Below are positions 33,037 through 44,604 of a stretch of DNA of 64,000 nt, piece by piece. The position numbers were made by a program, and so were the translations under genes. Where the stretch lies: assembly GCA_035772785.1 (NCBI GenBank), contig JAOCPU010000015.1:310001-374000 (forward strand), read 5' to 3'. The first letter of the stretch is position 1; the number at the start of each line of letters is the position of its first letter. The notes beneath the pieces are model-generated. The model made no database searches, had not been told where the DNA came from, and saw only the letters and a list, made by a program, of their open reading frames with translations. The stretch is from Phlebiopsis flavidoalba (lineage: Eukaryota; Basidiomycota; Agaricomycetes; Polyporales; Phanerochaetaceae).

Positions 33037-35097
33037 ATGTCTCTACCGTGCTGTCTTCCTCTGTGCACGAGTTCGGCACCTTTACGGCGCTGTCCATCGT
33101 CTGGCGGTTGCATTGGTCTATTGCTTTGCTCATGTCTATCCGTTCTCATCAACTCAAGATCAAGGCCCCTTTGGCAAGCTCCCAACCAGGCCCAACTGGC
33201 TTGCCCATTGTCAGGTCAGTATCACCTGGCCTTGCCAGACTAGACACTTTCAGGTACTAACAAGTGCTTTCTGCAGGCTCTTCTGCCGTTCTTGACCAAC
33301 TATCCCGAGTTGGCTCTGCACAAATGGGCCAAGAAAGTTCGGTGCCCCTCTACTCCATGTTGCTCGGTGACCAGCTCTTCTGCGTCGTCTCCGACCCGCA
33401 GATCGTCAAGGACCTTGTCATCACCAACGGTGCCATCTTCTCCTCTCGCAAGGAGATGTTCATGAAGTCCAAGATCATCTTCGTTTCGCCGTGGTATCAC
33501 CGCCACTGGGCCCTACGACGACACTGGTAGGGTCGTAGGTGCTTCATCTAGCAGCCACAGAAACTGACGCAACCTGTAGGAGGAAGCACCGTCGTCTGGC
33601 AGCTCAGTTCTTGGAGCAACAAGTCCGTGTCCAACTACGGAGGGTGCCCGGTCCTTGAGCTCGAAGTCCGGGAGATGTTGAAGAACTTGTACACCAAGGG
33701 CTCCGCGGGTGCCCTCCCCATCAACCCTCCCCAGCCCCACGCCGGGCCGTCACTTCGCTCAATAACATTCTCACCATCGCCTTCGGTATCCGCCAGCACC
33801 GACACCTAGTGACCACCCTCTCGTTGGTCACTGGCTCAAGCACTCTCGCGAGTTCATGTGCGTAGATCCTTGAAACATGACGTCAAATGATCCTCCACTG
33901 ACTTTGCGTCACAGGAAATCTTGCACTGGTCCCGTCTCGAACCTGGGTCGATTTCCCTGCCCTTCCTCCGCAACTTCCCCGAACGCGACCATGGTTCAAA
34001 CCGTAGGGCAAAGCGGCCTGCATCCAGGGTCTCGTCGACACCGCAGCAGCGGCCTCATCAAGGCGACGTCACGACCGCCGCATGAAGGCGGGCGAGGATG
34101 TCCCCGACTGCATGGCCAAGTTCCTCCTCCTCCAGCGTCAAGGAGCATGGAGAACCTCGCCGACCTCGACATCGTCTTCATCTGCCTGCGCGTCATGTGA
34201 TTGGTGGTGTCGAGACCACCGCTGCCATCTAAGCCAGTGGGTTCGACCGCGCACATTCCCGCTTTCCCGTTGATCGCAGGCTCGTGCCCAGATGGAGCTC
34301 GACAGAGTTGTCGGCCGTGACCGCCTCCCTCCAGCCCGAGGACGAGAAGAACCTGCCATATAGCGTTCGTGCTATCATCAAGGTGAGCTTTATCTCCTAG
34401 TGGTCTTCGAATCATCAGTTCTAAATGATACATAGGAAATCGAACGTTGTCCACAACCCCGTTCTGGCCCTGGGTACCCCTCATTTTGAGCACGGAGGAC
34501 TTCACCTACCGCGGCCAGCTCATCCCCAAATAACACTGTGTGTCATCATCAACACTGTCAAGCATTCTCATCCGGCGATTGAAACCTCGCCACGACCGAT
34601 ATTTCAGTATGACCATGCACATGGACCCCAAGCCGCTCCCCACCCCCGAGCCCCTGAGAAGTTCAACGTAAGTTGCCTCCTCGTTGCCGAATTCAGGACT
34701 CGTGTCTGATTATACATCAGCCCCGATCCGCTAACGTCAACGACCACTACTCGAACGCCGAGTCATGACAACCTCGCGGACCCGTACCATGCCGCGACGA
34801 CCACTGGATGTTCGGTGCTGGGTACGTTCCACTCTTAATGTCATTGCTCCTCATCGACTGACACGACCATCCACCAGTCCGCCAGCATCTGCCCTGGTAT
34901 CCCGCTTGCCGAGCAGGAGATCTTCCTCGCCGTTGCCGCGGCCTCCTCTGGGCCTTCAACATGCAGCAGCTGCCCGAGGAGCCCATCGACCTCACCGAGT
35001 ACGACGGTCTCTCTGGCCGCCTCGCCCGTGCCCTTCCGCATCAAGATGACCGCCTCGCCACGAGCGCGTCTCCGAGGTCCTCGGCCTCAGAACTTAA
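33037..35097 (+). CDS. cytochrome P450 monooxygenase (frameshifted)
   Basis: Class II, ER-anchored heme-thiolate monooxygenase. ATG 33037 precedes a hydrophobic N-terminus (the LALVYCFAHVYPF-like frame) and a Pro-rich hinge, PGPTGLPIV. The body continues with VVSDPQIVKDLVITNGAIFS and SRKEMFMKSKI, then ATGPYDDTW..HRRLAAQFL (C helix), ELEVREMLKNLY, and HPLVGHWLKHSREFM. The I-helix is IGGVETTAA, and the K-helix ExxR appears as KEIERC. The heme loop is split by an intron: FGAG (34810-34821) before GTACGT, and ICPGIPLAEQEIFLAVAA after it. The Arg positions of FGAGRRICPG need two extra bases removed. The end is VSEVLGLRT with TAA 35095-35097. It resembles basidiomycete P450s often labelled phenylacetate-hydroxylase-like; the substrate is unknown. 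Confidence 0.9.
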
Positions 35098-35425
35098 GAA
35101 GAGCCCTCCAAGAGAGAGATGTGAAGTGCTGAACCGCCGACAATTGAAGAGTGCTGGTTTCAACTATACTGGGGGGTCCTCCTGGGTAATCATCCTTAAA
35201 TTACGATAAGATAAAGACATCTACATTCTATTGTAGAGATCAATCTGTAATCACTATCGCCGTTGTAATCATCTGTTCCTCCACTTGCGCGTTTGTGAAG
35301 ACAGTGGATCCCTATTCGGATATCTTCGGACGTATACCCTTTCTTCGGTTTCGCTTCTCCTTCATTCGATGAGCTTGCCTTAGCCCTTACTAAATAGAGA
35401 GAACGTTAAGACCTCGCAGTCAGCC
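35098..35425. other. convergent 3' flanks of P450 and SLX1
   Basis: A short tail-to-tail interval. AT-rich sequence after the P450 stop contains AATCATC and TTGTAATCATC repeats and probably holds both 3' UTRs. I see no gene. Confidence 0.45.
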
Positions 35426-37077
35426 TCAAGCTCCGGGAGAGCCCAGGTGATGAGAGAGGACAGGTGCGAAAAACGCCTCGCTTAGTTGCTCATCCCCTGA
35501 TTTGAGGTCAAAGAACTCAAGCTCTGCAGGTGGTGCAGCCTTCTTGGGTTTCTTGGGGCGTGCGGGGGCAGTGGGCTGGGATTGAGGCGGGATGTGGCGC
35601 AGTTGGCCTAGACGGCGAGTGTTACAGACTTGCGTGGTCTGCCGCGGGCCGCTTTGGGGCAGTATCGGATTCGCTTGAACTGATGTTGTCTGAGGTTCGA
35701 AGAACTCGCCCTACCTTCTTCTCCGCAAGATGGCTGGTGCCCTTTTCGCTTTGTCGTGTCCAACCCTCTGTCGCTTTGGCTTTGCGACTTCTTTCCCTTT
35801 CTGCTTACCTCGTATCACACGTTCCTCCACCACCGCTGGTAGATCGTTCGTCTCATCTTCACCTTCACCTCCGTCGTCTGCGGCTGTAGACTCCTCTCTA
35901 TCACTCTCCGTGTCTTCTTTCCCCCGCCTCAACAGTCCCTTGAATACCTTTGGATAGCCTATAAACGGCCTCTTACGACGTCTCCCCACAGAAACATATG
36001 TCTTGCACCCCAGGACACGATCCCCCACGAGGTATGAGGGGGTTCGCCGATGGCCGACGACTGGGGTAGGATTACTAGACGAAGAAAAGTGTTTGGCAAG
36101 ACACGATAGTGGGCGAGTGACACCGCAATCGGGTGTGGGGCATACCCGGCTGTGTCCAGATGGTTTCTGTGAGATGTATGTTTTGAATTTTGCCGACGGT
36201 CTGAGCCCAAAACATCTGCACAAACCGCAGGAAAGTCTTGGATGGGCTCTTTGCACAATGCTGCATGAATGTGGTTGGCAAAAGCTTCTGGGCTTTCAAA
36301 AAACATGTGATGTTGTGAATTGCACTGAGCGTGATGCGCGATTGGTCGACGATGTGCACGGTAGCGAAGCCTACTACTCACTGTCCGTAATGTCCGAGAG
36401 GTCCGCTTCTGCCAAGAGCCTGCCTTTCGCTCTTGCCGTCGACACCCTCAAGCTCTAGTGGTTACAGTAGATCCTGGAGGAAGTGGTGGTGCGACGAGAG
36501 AGTTCATTGCCAGATCTTTGACGCTCTCCTCCGTAAAAAGCTTGACATGCAAGGGCCACGTATAATAAGGATGGAGCAGACCATATCATGAGCTGTCCTT
36601 CCCATGTAGCCCGTCAGCCGATAGAGCAGATGATAGGTGATATGCCTGAGCACTCACTGAACCCTCTGCCGCATATAATTTAGCTTGGAGCTTCTTGCGA
36701 ACTTCTGCTTTCCCTCATGTCTCAAATGTCTGCTCTTCCATGGGTGCTGCCAAGCCCATTCAAATTGCAGTGCTGCAAGCTTTGAGGGAAAATCCATGCA
36801 CAATCATTTGCATGACCCATGGGCGATTATGTTTGGTTTTCCATGCGCCCTGTGTGAGCTCGCCATTATGTTGGCGAATACGCCGAGGAGGACTGGGCGT
36901 GCTGCCAAACGTATGTCCTGCAAGCCTATCAGGGATACACAATACTAAAATTAAAAACTTAGTTCAGAACGCACGCGGTGGCCTTTGGTGTACGTATACT
37001 CTTGAGAAGGTAGCAGGCGTAGAAGGGTGTGGAAAACAATGGTTCAGTAAAGTTGACCTGCTGGGTTTCACATTCAT
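35426..37077 (-). CDS. SLX1: structure-specific endonuclease subunit Slx1 (GIY-YIG plus RING-like domain)
   Basis: Catalytic subunit of the Slx1-Slx4 nuclease, which cuts branched DNA (flaps, replication forks, Holliday junctions) in the nucleus. ATG 37077 gives [13 protein letters not shown], then [17 protein letters not shown], an intron, and [20 protein letters not shown] after one extra T. This carries the GIY-YIG equivalents (YACYLL, TYVGST) and the catalytic Arg. [16 protein letters not shown], an intron, and then [14 protein letters not shown] with the metal-binding Glu complete the nuclease. [20 protein letters not shown] and [14 protein letters not shown] follow. The C-terminal RING/PHD-like zinc region is visible as [32 protein letters not shown] and a GCKTYVSVG segment. 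A basic tail contains KPKRQR and AARGRPRKS (AT-hook-like) and ends at TGA 35426. Frameshifts scatter the zinc ligands over three frames. Confidence 0.88.
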
Positions 37078-37245
37078 ATCCTTGGGCCCAAGTATGAACT
37101 ACCAGTGTTTATTGGGGTCACCAAAGAGTAATATGGGATGTGTGCTGGCACTTGTTGAGGTACAGAACGTCAATGAACATCGTGGTGAGAGCCAGCCCGC
37201 CGTGACACCATATACGCGAGGCGTCACAAGTGACTGATCGCGCAC

Positions 37246-37275
37246 CCAATTTCTCGCGTTACGGTCACGCGTAAC
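37246..37275. promoter_or_regulatory. CCAAT and ACGCGT (MCB-type) elements between SLX1 and TOF1
   Basis: The 323-bp interval between the two divergent start codons holds CCAAT at 37246-37250 and a small inverted repeat, CGCGTTAC..GCGTAAC, at 37255-37275 with a perfect ACGCGT at 37267-37272. ACGCGT is the MluI cell-cycle box bound by Mbp1/Swi6-type factors, which drive G1/S transcription of replication genes in fungi. Its location between two genome-maintenance genes suggests shared S-phase control. That regulatory role is inference from the motif. Confidence 0.55.
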
Positions 37276-37400
37276 ATCCTCGTTCCAGCCCCCACCACAC
37301 CTCCTCTGATCTTCACACCTAGTTCCCTTGGAGCGGCCACTGTAACGCCTTGAACGGACGGGTATAGCTCAAAAGGTTCTTGGCTTCAATTTCTACGACG

Positions 37401-40400
37401 ATGGACATCGACGACGTCGCCTCGCAGTCCCCGACGACGATTATACCTCGCGGCGCGCCGTCCTCGAACCTGCTATTCGCAGCGTGGTCGACGCGCTCGG
37501 TGGCTACGAAGATGGGCGTTACAGATTTGGAGACGAATGCTATGGCTGCTTGAAAGATCTCAAGAAGTTTTGGCGCAAGGACGACACGGACGATGAACGC
37601 ACCGTTGCACGCATCTTCTGGGCGTGTCGCGTTCTGCCAAACGACTTGGTCCCCATACTGCTTGAAAACTGCCGGAAAGGGGGATGTTTGAAGACAAACA
37701 ACGAGCTATTGCTGATTGTTGCAGACCTTATGACTGCCATGACCTGGCCGATCGACCTAGCTGAGGAGCTGAAGGAACTTGACGAGGAGCTCGACAAGGG
37801 CACAGACTACACACAACTATTGCAGAGTCATCTCCACTATAAAGCAGCACTTCTCTCAAAGCAGGCGTACTTGAGGCGCTCCTGGGCATCGTCTTACCCA
37901 TGTTTGGCCAAAGGGGCCAAAGAGAGGACAGAGAGAGACGTGCAGGTCATTGGTGTCGTGCTCTACCTAGTCCGCAACTTGGCGTTCATTAAAGACCTCC
38001 CGTCAAATCTCAGCATGAGGTGCGGACCAGGCGGAATACTCGACGCTGCAGTCGAAACTAGTGAAGAGGCTATCGGAGACGAACATACTCGATCTCTTGC
38101 TTACAATTGCGTCTAACGCGACCGAGGACTCGATGTTCAACGGCTGGAATGCCTTGCTTCTCGAAATCTTCTACCTGCTTTTCCGCGGAGTGAAGCCGTT
38201 GTCTTTGGTAGAGGATCAGGCAAAGGTGCGTACAGACGGTCTCGATACGTGCATTCTATCAATTTGTACTCAGGAATCGACACAAAAACCTGCGCCGGCT
38301 CCTTGCAGCTGAGGACACATTGAAGCGCAACTTTGCTCGGAACACGTCTTCCCGACACTCGCGCTTCGGTACAAAACGATCTCCGTCTCACTTAATCCTA
38401 AACATTCGTCCGCTGGCGCGACACCCGACTCTGAGCTCCCGCCCCCGCCGCAAGCAAGTAGCTCGTCGCAGGCATTCGTCTGCATCGCCCAGCAGGCTCT
38501 CCATCAGGATGCAGGAACTATGCTAGATAAGACGGCGGGCAAGAAGGCGCGGGCACAGAAGGCGAAGAAGGTGGATGAACTGGGACGTGACGAGAACCTG
38601 AGTCTCGAGTCGCGCACGGACGCTGCAGGGTCTCGCAAAGACGTTCCTTGAGAGCTGCTTCAATCGTACGTGATGTCAATTGTTTTCCTCTACTCCTGGT
38701 TAATTGTGTATTGCAATACTCAGCCTTCCTCTCGTCCTTGCTCAAAGACATCAAAGCTGAGCGTCCGAAGATTGCAGAGAAAGGACAACTTGAGGCTTTT
38801 GTTCATCACGAAGTGGTTCCTCGAGTTTTCTTCCTCTCCGTAAGGACTTCCGACAAGTCGGGGACGTGGAAGTTTTGGCCTAGTCGCAGAGGTGACTGAG
38901 CGAGAGTGGATCGTCTGGGTCCTGCGTCGTATGCGCGAAGCAGTTTGAGGACAAGGTCAGAAACGTCTCATGCTCTCTATATTATGCAAGCTCACGTTTT
39001 CTGATAGCCGAAGCTCTGGACAGAGCTCCAAGCTGGTGTCGAATGTCTGACCCAGCTTGTTTCTTCTCATCGACGCCATGAACTCTTCGGGCGAGCCGGA
39101 AGCAGAAAAACACGTCCGAAGTGCTGCAATCACAAATCGTGTACAACGGTGAACTTTCTGGATATCTCCTTCGACAGTCTCAAGATGTACAAGGAGGGCA
39201 CTCAGAGTCTGGCGTATCTCGATTCCAGTGTGCACTTGGCATACGCATTGCTGCGATTGCTAGAGAGGTACGCAAAGAAGGAGGGCGATTTGGTGAGACA
39301 GAAGAAGAAAAGAGGTACGACGGCTGATTTATCGCTTGCTATATAAGACTGACGACAAGCAGCCAGACGGAAGAAAAATAATGACACCGCAATTCCGGAC
39401 GCTGAAGAGGAACTTGACCAAGAGGAAGAAGATGAGATTACAGAGACGACCTTCACTTTTTGACGCGTATGAGCAGGTACGCATCTGACCACTCGCGAGT
39501 TTGTTAACAACATGCTCAGGCTGTGTACCCAGAATTTGCCAACGCCGACGTCACACAAACGCTGATTATCTACCTCTCGCGATTCAAAGAGTTCTCGAGC
39601 GACGAAAACATGAAGCGTATCGTCAACCTCATGCACCGACAAGCAATCAAAAGCCAAAGCCGAAGGTCTTTTCTTCAAGGTACTCTCACAACCCGCTCAC
39701 TTCCTCTCGCCACTAACCTCATTGCCAGGTCTCCACACTCAACCTGTTCAAATCCATCCTCGACGCATCCCCCACCCTCCCGCGCACCCAGCCCTACAAA
39801 GACCTCGTCGCGCTGATCACCTACCTCCTGCGGCAGTTCTTCAAAGCCCGTCGCGGAGGACTCGTTCCTCATCGTCGAGGCCTTCTACCCCAAGAACCGC
39901 GGCAAGTGGAAGGCGCTCTCGAGCTGGGAGCCCCCCGCGAAGACGCTGCGGCCCGACGAGGACACGGTCGTGGAGAACCGGTGGCCGGCGGACGTGAAGG
40001 TCAAGAAGGGGTACAGCTGGGACGAAGAGCAGCTGGGGATTGCGGTCAAGTGTTTTGGTGGAAGAGGGGAAGGAGAAGTGGGTTGAGTGGGTCAAAGAGG
40101 TGAGATTCGGGTTCGTTGCGTCGGGTGTGGAAAGCTGACGGGGGTTTCTAGATCCTGATGGTGGTTATTGGCCAGAGGCAGAGGATCATTGAAGATACGG
40201 ACGGTTCGAGCTCGCGGCCGTCGACCTTACGAAACGAGACGGTGATGATGAGGACGAGCTTCCTGTCGTCAGGAGGGGGCCCTTCCAAGGAGGCCATCGC
40301 ACAATTCGCCAATTATAGTGCGTTTGCATACGCAACGGACCTTGGTGTTGCGACTGACTGTCTCTGCAGTGATTCCGTACATCAGCGATGAACCAGGCGG

Positions 40401-41408
40401 ATGCGGCCACCAAAGAGCCTCATCTTAAACTCGTCTTCCGCCTGCTCTCATTCGAGCTTCTCGAAGAAGGTTAGCCCCCCATCTACATCTTTTACGCGGT
40501 TTGAGTCTGACCCCAGTACCACAGACGTGGATGAGCTGGAATGGTTTGTCCCCTCCTTCCTCCTCCCAGAACAGCTCCAACGCAACCTCAACGTCATCTC
40601 CCAATTCCTGCTCGAGCCCATCGACCTCGGCGACAAAAAAGCCTCCTCCCTGCTCCAGCGCAAGACGCGCAAACGGCGGCGGCGCCGCGCGCCGTCGCCC
40701 ACGTAGCCCTCGGGGTCCGACGAGGACGCGCCGCGGCGGACGCGCAAGGAGAAGAAGAGGAAGGAGACGCGGCAGTACAAGAGCGCGCAGTTCATCGAGG
40801 ACAGCGACGTACGAGGCGGGGACGAGTGGGCGGCCTTCTTTGCGCGCGAGAAGGCGCTGCGCGAGCGCATGCAGCTCGCGGCGCTCGAGAAGGGCCGCGA
40901 GAGAACGCGGGCGCGAATGCTCGCGCGGGGCACGAAGAAGCGCAGGCGTAAGGGCAGGGACGCGGAGGGGCAGAAGAGGCGGCGGAAGGGGAGCGCGAGC
41001 GAGAAGGAGGAGAGCGAGAAGGAGGTGGAGGAGGTGAGGGTGGAGAGCGAGGAGGATAGGGAGTCGGACGATGAGGGGATTTTCAATCCGTTTGCGTCGC
41101 CCAAGGCGGGCCCGTCGACTGCGAGGACGTCGCCCGACGACGAGCCGGGCGAGGCGGAGGCCCCGAAGGCTAAACCGCGACCGAGGCTCGCGTCCTAAAA
41201 ATGAAGACAAGGCGCGGTGGAGGTGGAAGATGCTGATGTTACTGAGGTGGAGGCACCGAGAGCTGACACCGCTCCCCGCCTTCACTCGCCGCCGAGATCG
41301 AGTCCACCGTATGACGTGTCAGACGACGAACGACGACGACGACATGGTCGCCATACCGCGTAAACTACGAAGAAGAAGGCTCTTGTATTGTCAGACGATG
41401 AGGATTAA
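37401..41408 (+). CDS. TOF1: replication fork protection protein Tof1 (Timeless/Swi1 family)
   Basis: Tof1 with Csm3 and Mrc1 forms the fork protection complex that stabilises paused replication forks and mediates checkpoint signalling. ATG 37401 gives MDIDDVASQSP. The TIMELESS N-terminal domain follows: VVDALGGYEDG, YGCLKDLKKFWRKDDTDDER, RVLPNDLVPILLE, DLMTAMTWPIDLAEELKELD, DKGTDYTQLLQSHLHYKAAL, RNLAFIKDLPSNL, and LLTIASNATEDSMFNGW..FYLLFRGVKP. Later pieces include FLDISFDSLKMYKEGTQSL and AVYPEFANADVTQTLIIYLS. The C-terminal half holds VKVKKGYSWDEEQLG-like sequence, acidic/basic low-complexity stretches, and an end in TKKKALVLSDDED with TAA 41406-41408. Introns are frequent and short. Many single-base insertions are present; for example, the stretch after PNDLVPILLE is in the wrong frame for about 20 codons. 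Confidence 0.93.
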
Positions 41409-41857
41409 ACCTCGTCTGCTTCGTCTTCTCATATTCGCTTTTGCATACTAGTGCTAATAATTATTCACTGCCGTTTGGAATTCTCACTCACCTGTGGAAG
41501 TATTGCATCCTTGAGTTCATATCCGTACCGGGGTAAGGACGATTATCCGTCAAACTCAGATGCAGCAAGGATTAGATTTTTGGGCTACTAGACGATGAGC
41601 CGGCTTGAACGCTCACGCGGTTCGCCACTTCGCGATTGAACCATACGCATAGACATTTGGCGGAAAATATAGCGTTTGTGGCTCATCGGAACGAACGTGT
41701 GGACTTGCGTCGTGTCTTCTCCTACGGGACCATGGCCGTCTTTGTCAAATTTGGGTGGAAAATATGCAATAAAAGGATGTGCGGAATGCCAATCTAGTTC
41801 TATTGCTCTGATTTATCTGGCAGAGTCCCGGTACTGCTTTGCCCACTAAGAGAAAGG
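41409..41857. other. convergent 3' flanks of TOF1 and a small gene
   Basis: AT-rich, with AATAAT and ATGCAATAAAAGG near 41770-41780, an AATAAA-like polyadenylation signal in the plus direction. No gene is seen. Confidence 0.45.
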
Positions 41858-42188
41858 TCAACCATCTAACGCAAGTAGTAAACACTCTTTACTCGCCTGC
41901 ATCGACGGTATAGCCCTCGTCGGCTCAGCATGTCTCCACTGCACCCAGTCAATACCCGAGCCCACCTCAACAAATTCCGGTACGCACCTCTTTGTCCGCG
42001 CTGACCTGCCACGCCGCAGCGGTAACGGCGATAATCCCAGCAAACGCGACTGCCGTATTCGCCTTCCAGTTCGAGGGGCCGGGTCCACCAGCACCTGTAC
42101 GACCTTGAGCACCCGACGTCCCGGTGCGACTCGGGAGCATACGCACCTGCTGGCGACCAGACCTCTTTCGGGTAGGGATATCTAGCAC
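41858..42188 (-). CDS. small single-pass membrane protein, possibly mitochondrial
   Basis: The ATG is at 42188 (alternative 42140). The N-terminus is basic and Ser/Arg/Gln-rich (TRKRSGRQQVRMLPSRTG), which could act as a mitochondrial presequence. Then come GGPGPSNWKANTAVAFAGII and AVTAAAWQVSADKE: a polar/Pro-Gly lead, one hydrophobic helix of about 17 residues, and a charged tail. A GTGCGT..GTGCAG intron joins DKE to WRHAEPTRAIPSMQASKE, and the frame ends at TAG 41858. The architecture matches small fungal inner-mitochondrial-membrane proteins whose homologues are mostly unnamed. I do not know its function. The frame appears intact. Confidence 0.6.
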
Positions 42189-42434
42189 CTCCGCCCTACG
42201 CCATCCACATTAGCGTCACCTTGCCATTAGTAAAGACAAGTGCACTCGCCATAAATGATATATAGTATGAAGAGTGGTAATGGAGGAGAACGAGAAGGAA
42301 CAAGCGGCAGCGCCAATTGCGCCCCGGCACGTGTTTGGACTCGCTTCGCGCCAGGCGAGGGCAATCGCCCGACGCGAGCCTCCACCGGCCTGCCCTGCAG
42401 GAATGCGCACGATCCCGCCTTGGCTCCCGACTCG

Positions 42435-44270
42435 ATGTTACTGCTGCAGCCGGTGGCTCAACTTTGCGCGCGAGCGGCGCGATGCGGCGGTGCGCGCGGC
42501 GGCGTACGCGGGCGCGGCGTATGTCGCGTGGGGGCAGGTCGTGGACGAAGACGAGGCTGGCGACGGACGCGCAGGTGATACAGAACTTCGCGGAGGACAG
42601 GTGCGCGGCCGTGCCCATCCTGTGCGTGGTGTGCGGGATCGCTGAGCGGCGGGTTGCAGTCTGCGGCGGCGCTTTCGGCAGAGCCAGCAGGACGTCGGGT
42701 TCACCGTCATGGCGCTCCTGCCCAACCTCGGGGCAACATCATGGAGGGCATGAACGTCGAGGCCGTCACGGCCGAGCTCCAGGAGATGAGCAGAGCGGCC
42801 CGCGCCTCGGCGCCCTCGCTCGTCCCACCCAGTCCCACACCGAGCCTCCCGGACAGCGACGTCCGCTCGGACAGCGGCTCCGTCTCTGTGCTGTCGTACT
42901 CGGGGCAAGAAGATGCCTCGGACCTCGGGACGTCGACGAATAGCTGGGTGGACGGCGTGGTGTCCGAGCAGGGCTCCTCGCACTCCCCACCGGGCGCCGA
43001 AGAGCCCGCACCCGACTCGCCGCCCGCGCAATCATGTCCGAGTCGTTCATCAGCAGCAGCTCCGTGAGCTACGGGCGACGTTGCGGTGCGTCGTTGGTGC
43101 CGTTTGCGCGTGCACTAACTGAGGGAGGCGCAGGCAGACAGGCCGGTTGCGGCGCCCGCGTTTGCGCGGAGCAAGGCCGAGCTGTGGAAGGAGGTCAAGA
43201 TGCTGAGTGAGTTCCTGCGCGTGTTTTCGGCTGGTGCGGGTGTGCTCATGGGCCGTAGCGTTCACGCGGACGCTGACGACGGTGTACGCCATGACGCTGC
43301 TCTCCCTGCTCGTGCACAGTTCCAGGTGAACCTCCTCGGCCGGTTCAAATACGTGCACTCCGTCGTCGCGCTCGCGCACCAGGAGGTGCGCGGCGCGAGA
43401 TCAAAAAGGACAGTCTCTCCGTGCAGAACCTCGCGCTGGCATCGCACAGTCGACGACTCCGCGGAGATCTACGCCGCGCCGCCCGTCGAGGAGGGCACGG
43501 AGCGCAAGGTTTCCTCACGCTGAGCTGGTGGCTGCTGCACGTCGGCTGGAAGGACGTCGGCGAGCGCGTGCGGCGCGCGGTCGAGGAGGTGTTTGAGGCG
43601 TGCGTTCACCCCCCTTCTGCCCCGCCCTTTACACTCATTGGGACAATAGTGTGCCGCTGAAGGCGAAAATATCACCGAGTGATTTACGTAGGCTGATCTA
43701 CGACACGCGCCGCCGCGTCGAGCACGAAATCACATTCGAGGGCACACCGCGGCGCACCAGGTACTCTCCCTTCCCCCCCCCCCTTCCTTCCCTATCACTA
43801 ACAACCAACCCGCAGCTTCGCATCAACCCTCCTCCCGCCCACCCCCGAAACCACCCGCCACACGCTCAACGCAGGGCGGCCGCTGCCAACCCGCTGCACA
43901 CCGCGCTCGCGCCCGACGGCACATTCGACGCGCTCCTCGCCGAGGCGCGCGCGCACGCGGTGCGGCGGCTCGTTTGCGCGCGTGCTCGGCGCGGCGCTCG
44001 ATGCGGCCACGGAGCGCTTGTTCGATCACGCGGAGACGGAGGTTTTTTGCGGGGGAGGAGGAGCGGGTGCGGTTGGCGACGTGCTGCACGCTTCCGCCCT
44101 CGCGGGGTCTGGTAGGTGTCGGGGGCGCGGTTGAGGGGCTGCCGAATGAGCTTGTTGATGTGAGTGCTCTTTTGATCTCTTGGGTGGGGGTGGGTGTGAT
44201 GGGTGACAGGGCCTGGCGGCGTTGGATGAGACGAGGGCGCTGGCTGCCGATTGTGTATACCAGCTATTGA
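42435..44270 (+). CDS. PEX3: peroxisomal membrane biogenesis factor Pex3
   Basis: Pex3 is an integral peroxisomal/ER membrane protein that recruits the import receptor Pex19. The likely start is ATG 42435. After one shift, LNFARERRDAAVRAAAYAGA and AYVAWGQVV form the N-terminal membrane anchor. FTVMALLPNLGANIMEGMNV (reconstructed across a shift near 42705-42755) leads into VEAVTAELQEMSRAARASAP. A Ser/Asp/Pro-rich insert follows, then FARSKAELWKEVKM, LTTVYAMTLLSLLVH-like sequence, QVNLLGRFKYVHSVVALA, FLTLSWWLLHVGWKDVGERV and RRAVEEVFE. KISPSDLRRLIYDTRRRVEH and EITFEGTPRRT come next, then DGTFDALLAEARAH. The end is LAALDETRALAA with IVYTSY and TGA 44270. The block order and sequence match fungal Pex3; at least six frame breaks are present. 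Confidence 0.9.
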
Positions 44271-44604
44271 TGAGTGGTTTGAGTAGTGGTTGCTTTAATT
44301 TTTATCATCCGCCTTTCTGTAAACCTAGCGAACGAGACACCGCGTGCGGCACGTCTGAGTGCTCGCCCCGGATGCATACTGCTTTCTGTCATGTGGGTTG
44401 CCTGCTCGCCGAGAGCGGGCACCGACGACCTTGATGTGTCTCTCTAACCTGGTCCTCTTTCCGGCTCAACGACTTTGCAAGATCACGTTGCGCGGTCGAC
44501 ATGTGCGGTACAGAGGTGATCAATTCCAGCGACATACATCCAGCGTGTGGTACAAATACAACTAACACAAATCGATGCAACCCGCCTTCCCGCCCGGACC
44601 ACAC
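44271..44604. other. convergent 3' flanks of PEX3 and oxidoreductase
   Basis: A tail-to-tail interval with no coding signal on either strand beyond run-through of the flanking frames. It presumably contains both 3' UTRs. Confidence 0.4.

Noticed and set aside
35426..36960. First impression of a DNA transposon ORF
   Set aside because: The blocks [20 protein letters not shown] and FEWAWQHP identify the locus as SLX1; there are no terminal inverted repeats or transposase motifs.
36695..37237. 180-codon plus-strand ORF
   Set aside because: It is antisense to the SLX1 GIY-YIG exons, which match a known nuclease family on the other strand.
40425..41285. 286-codon minus-strand ORF
   Set aside because: Leu/Arg-rich antisense shadow of the low-complexity acidic/basic 3' part of TOF1.
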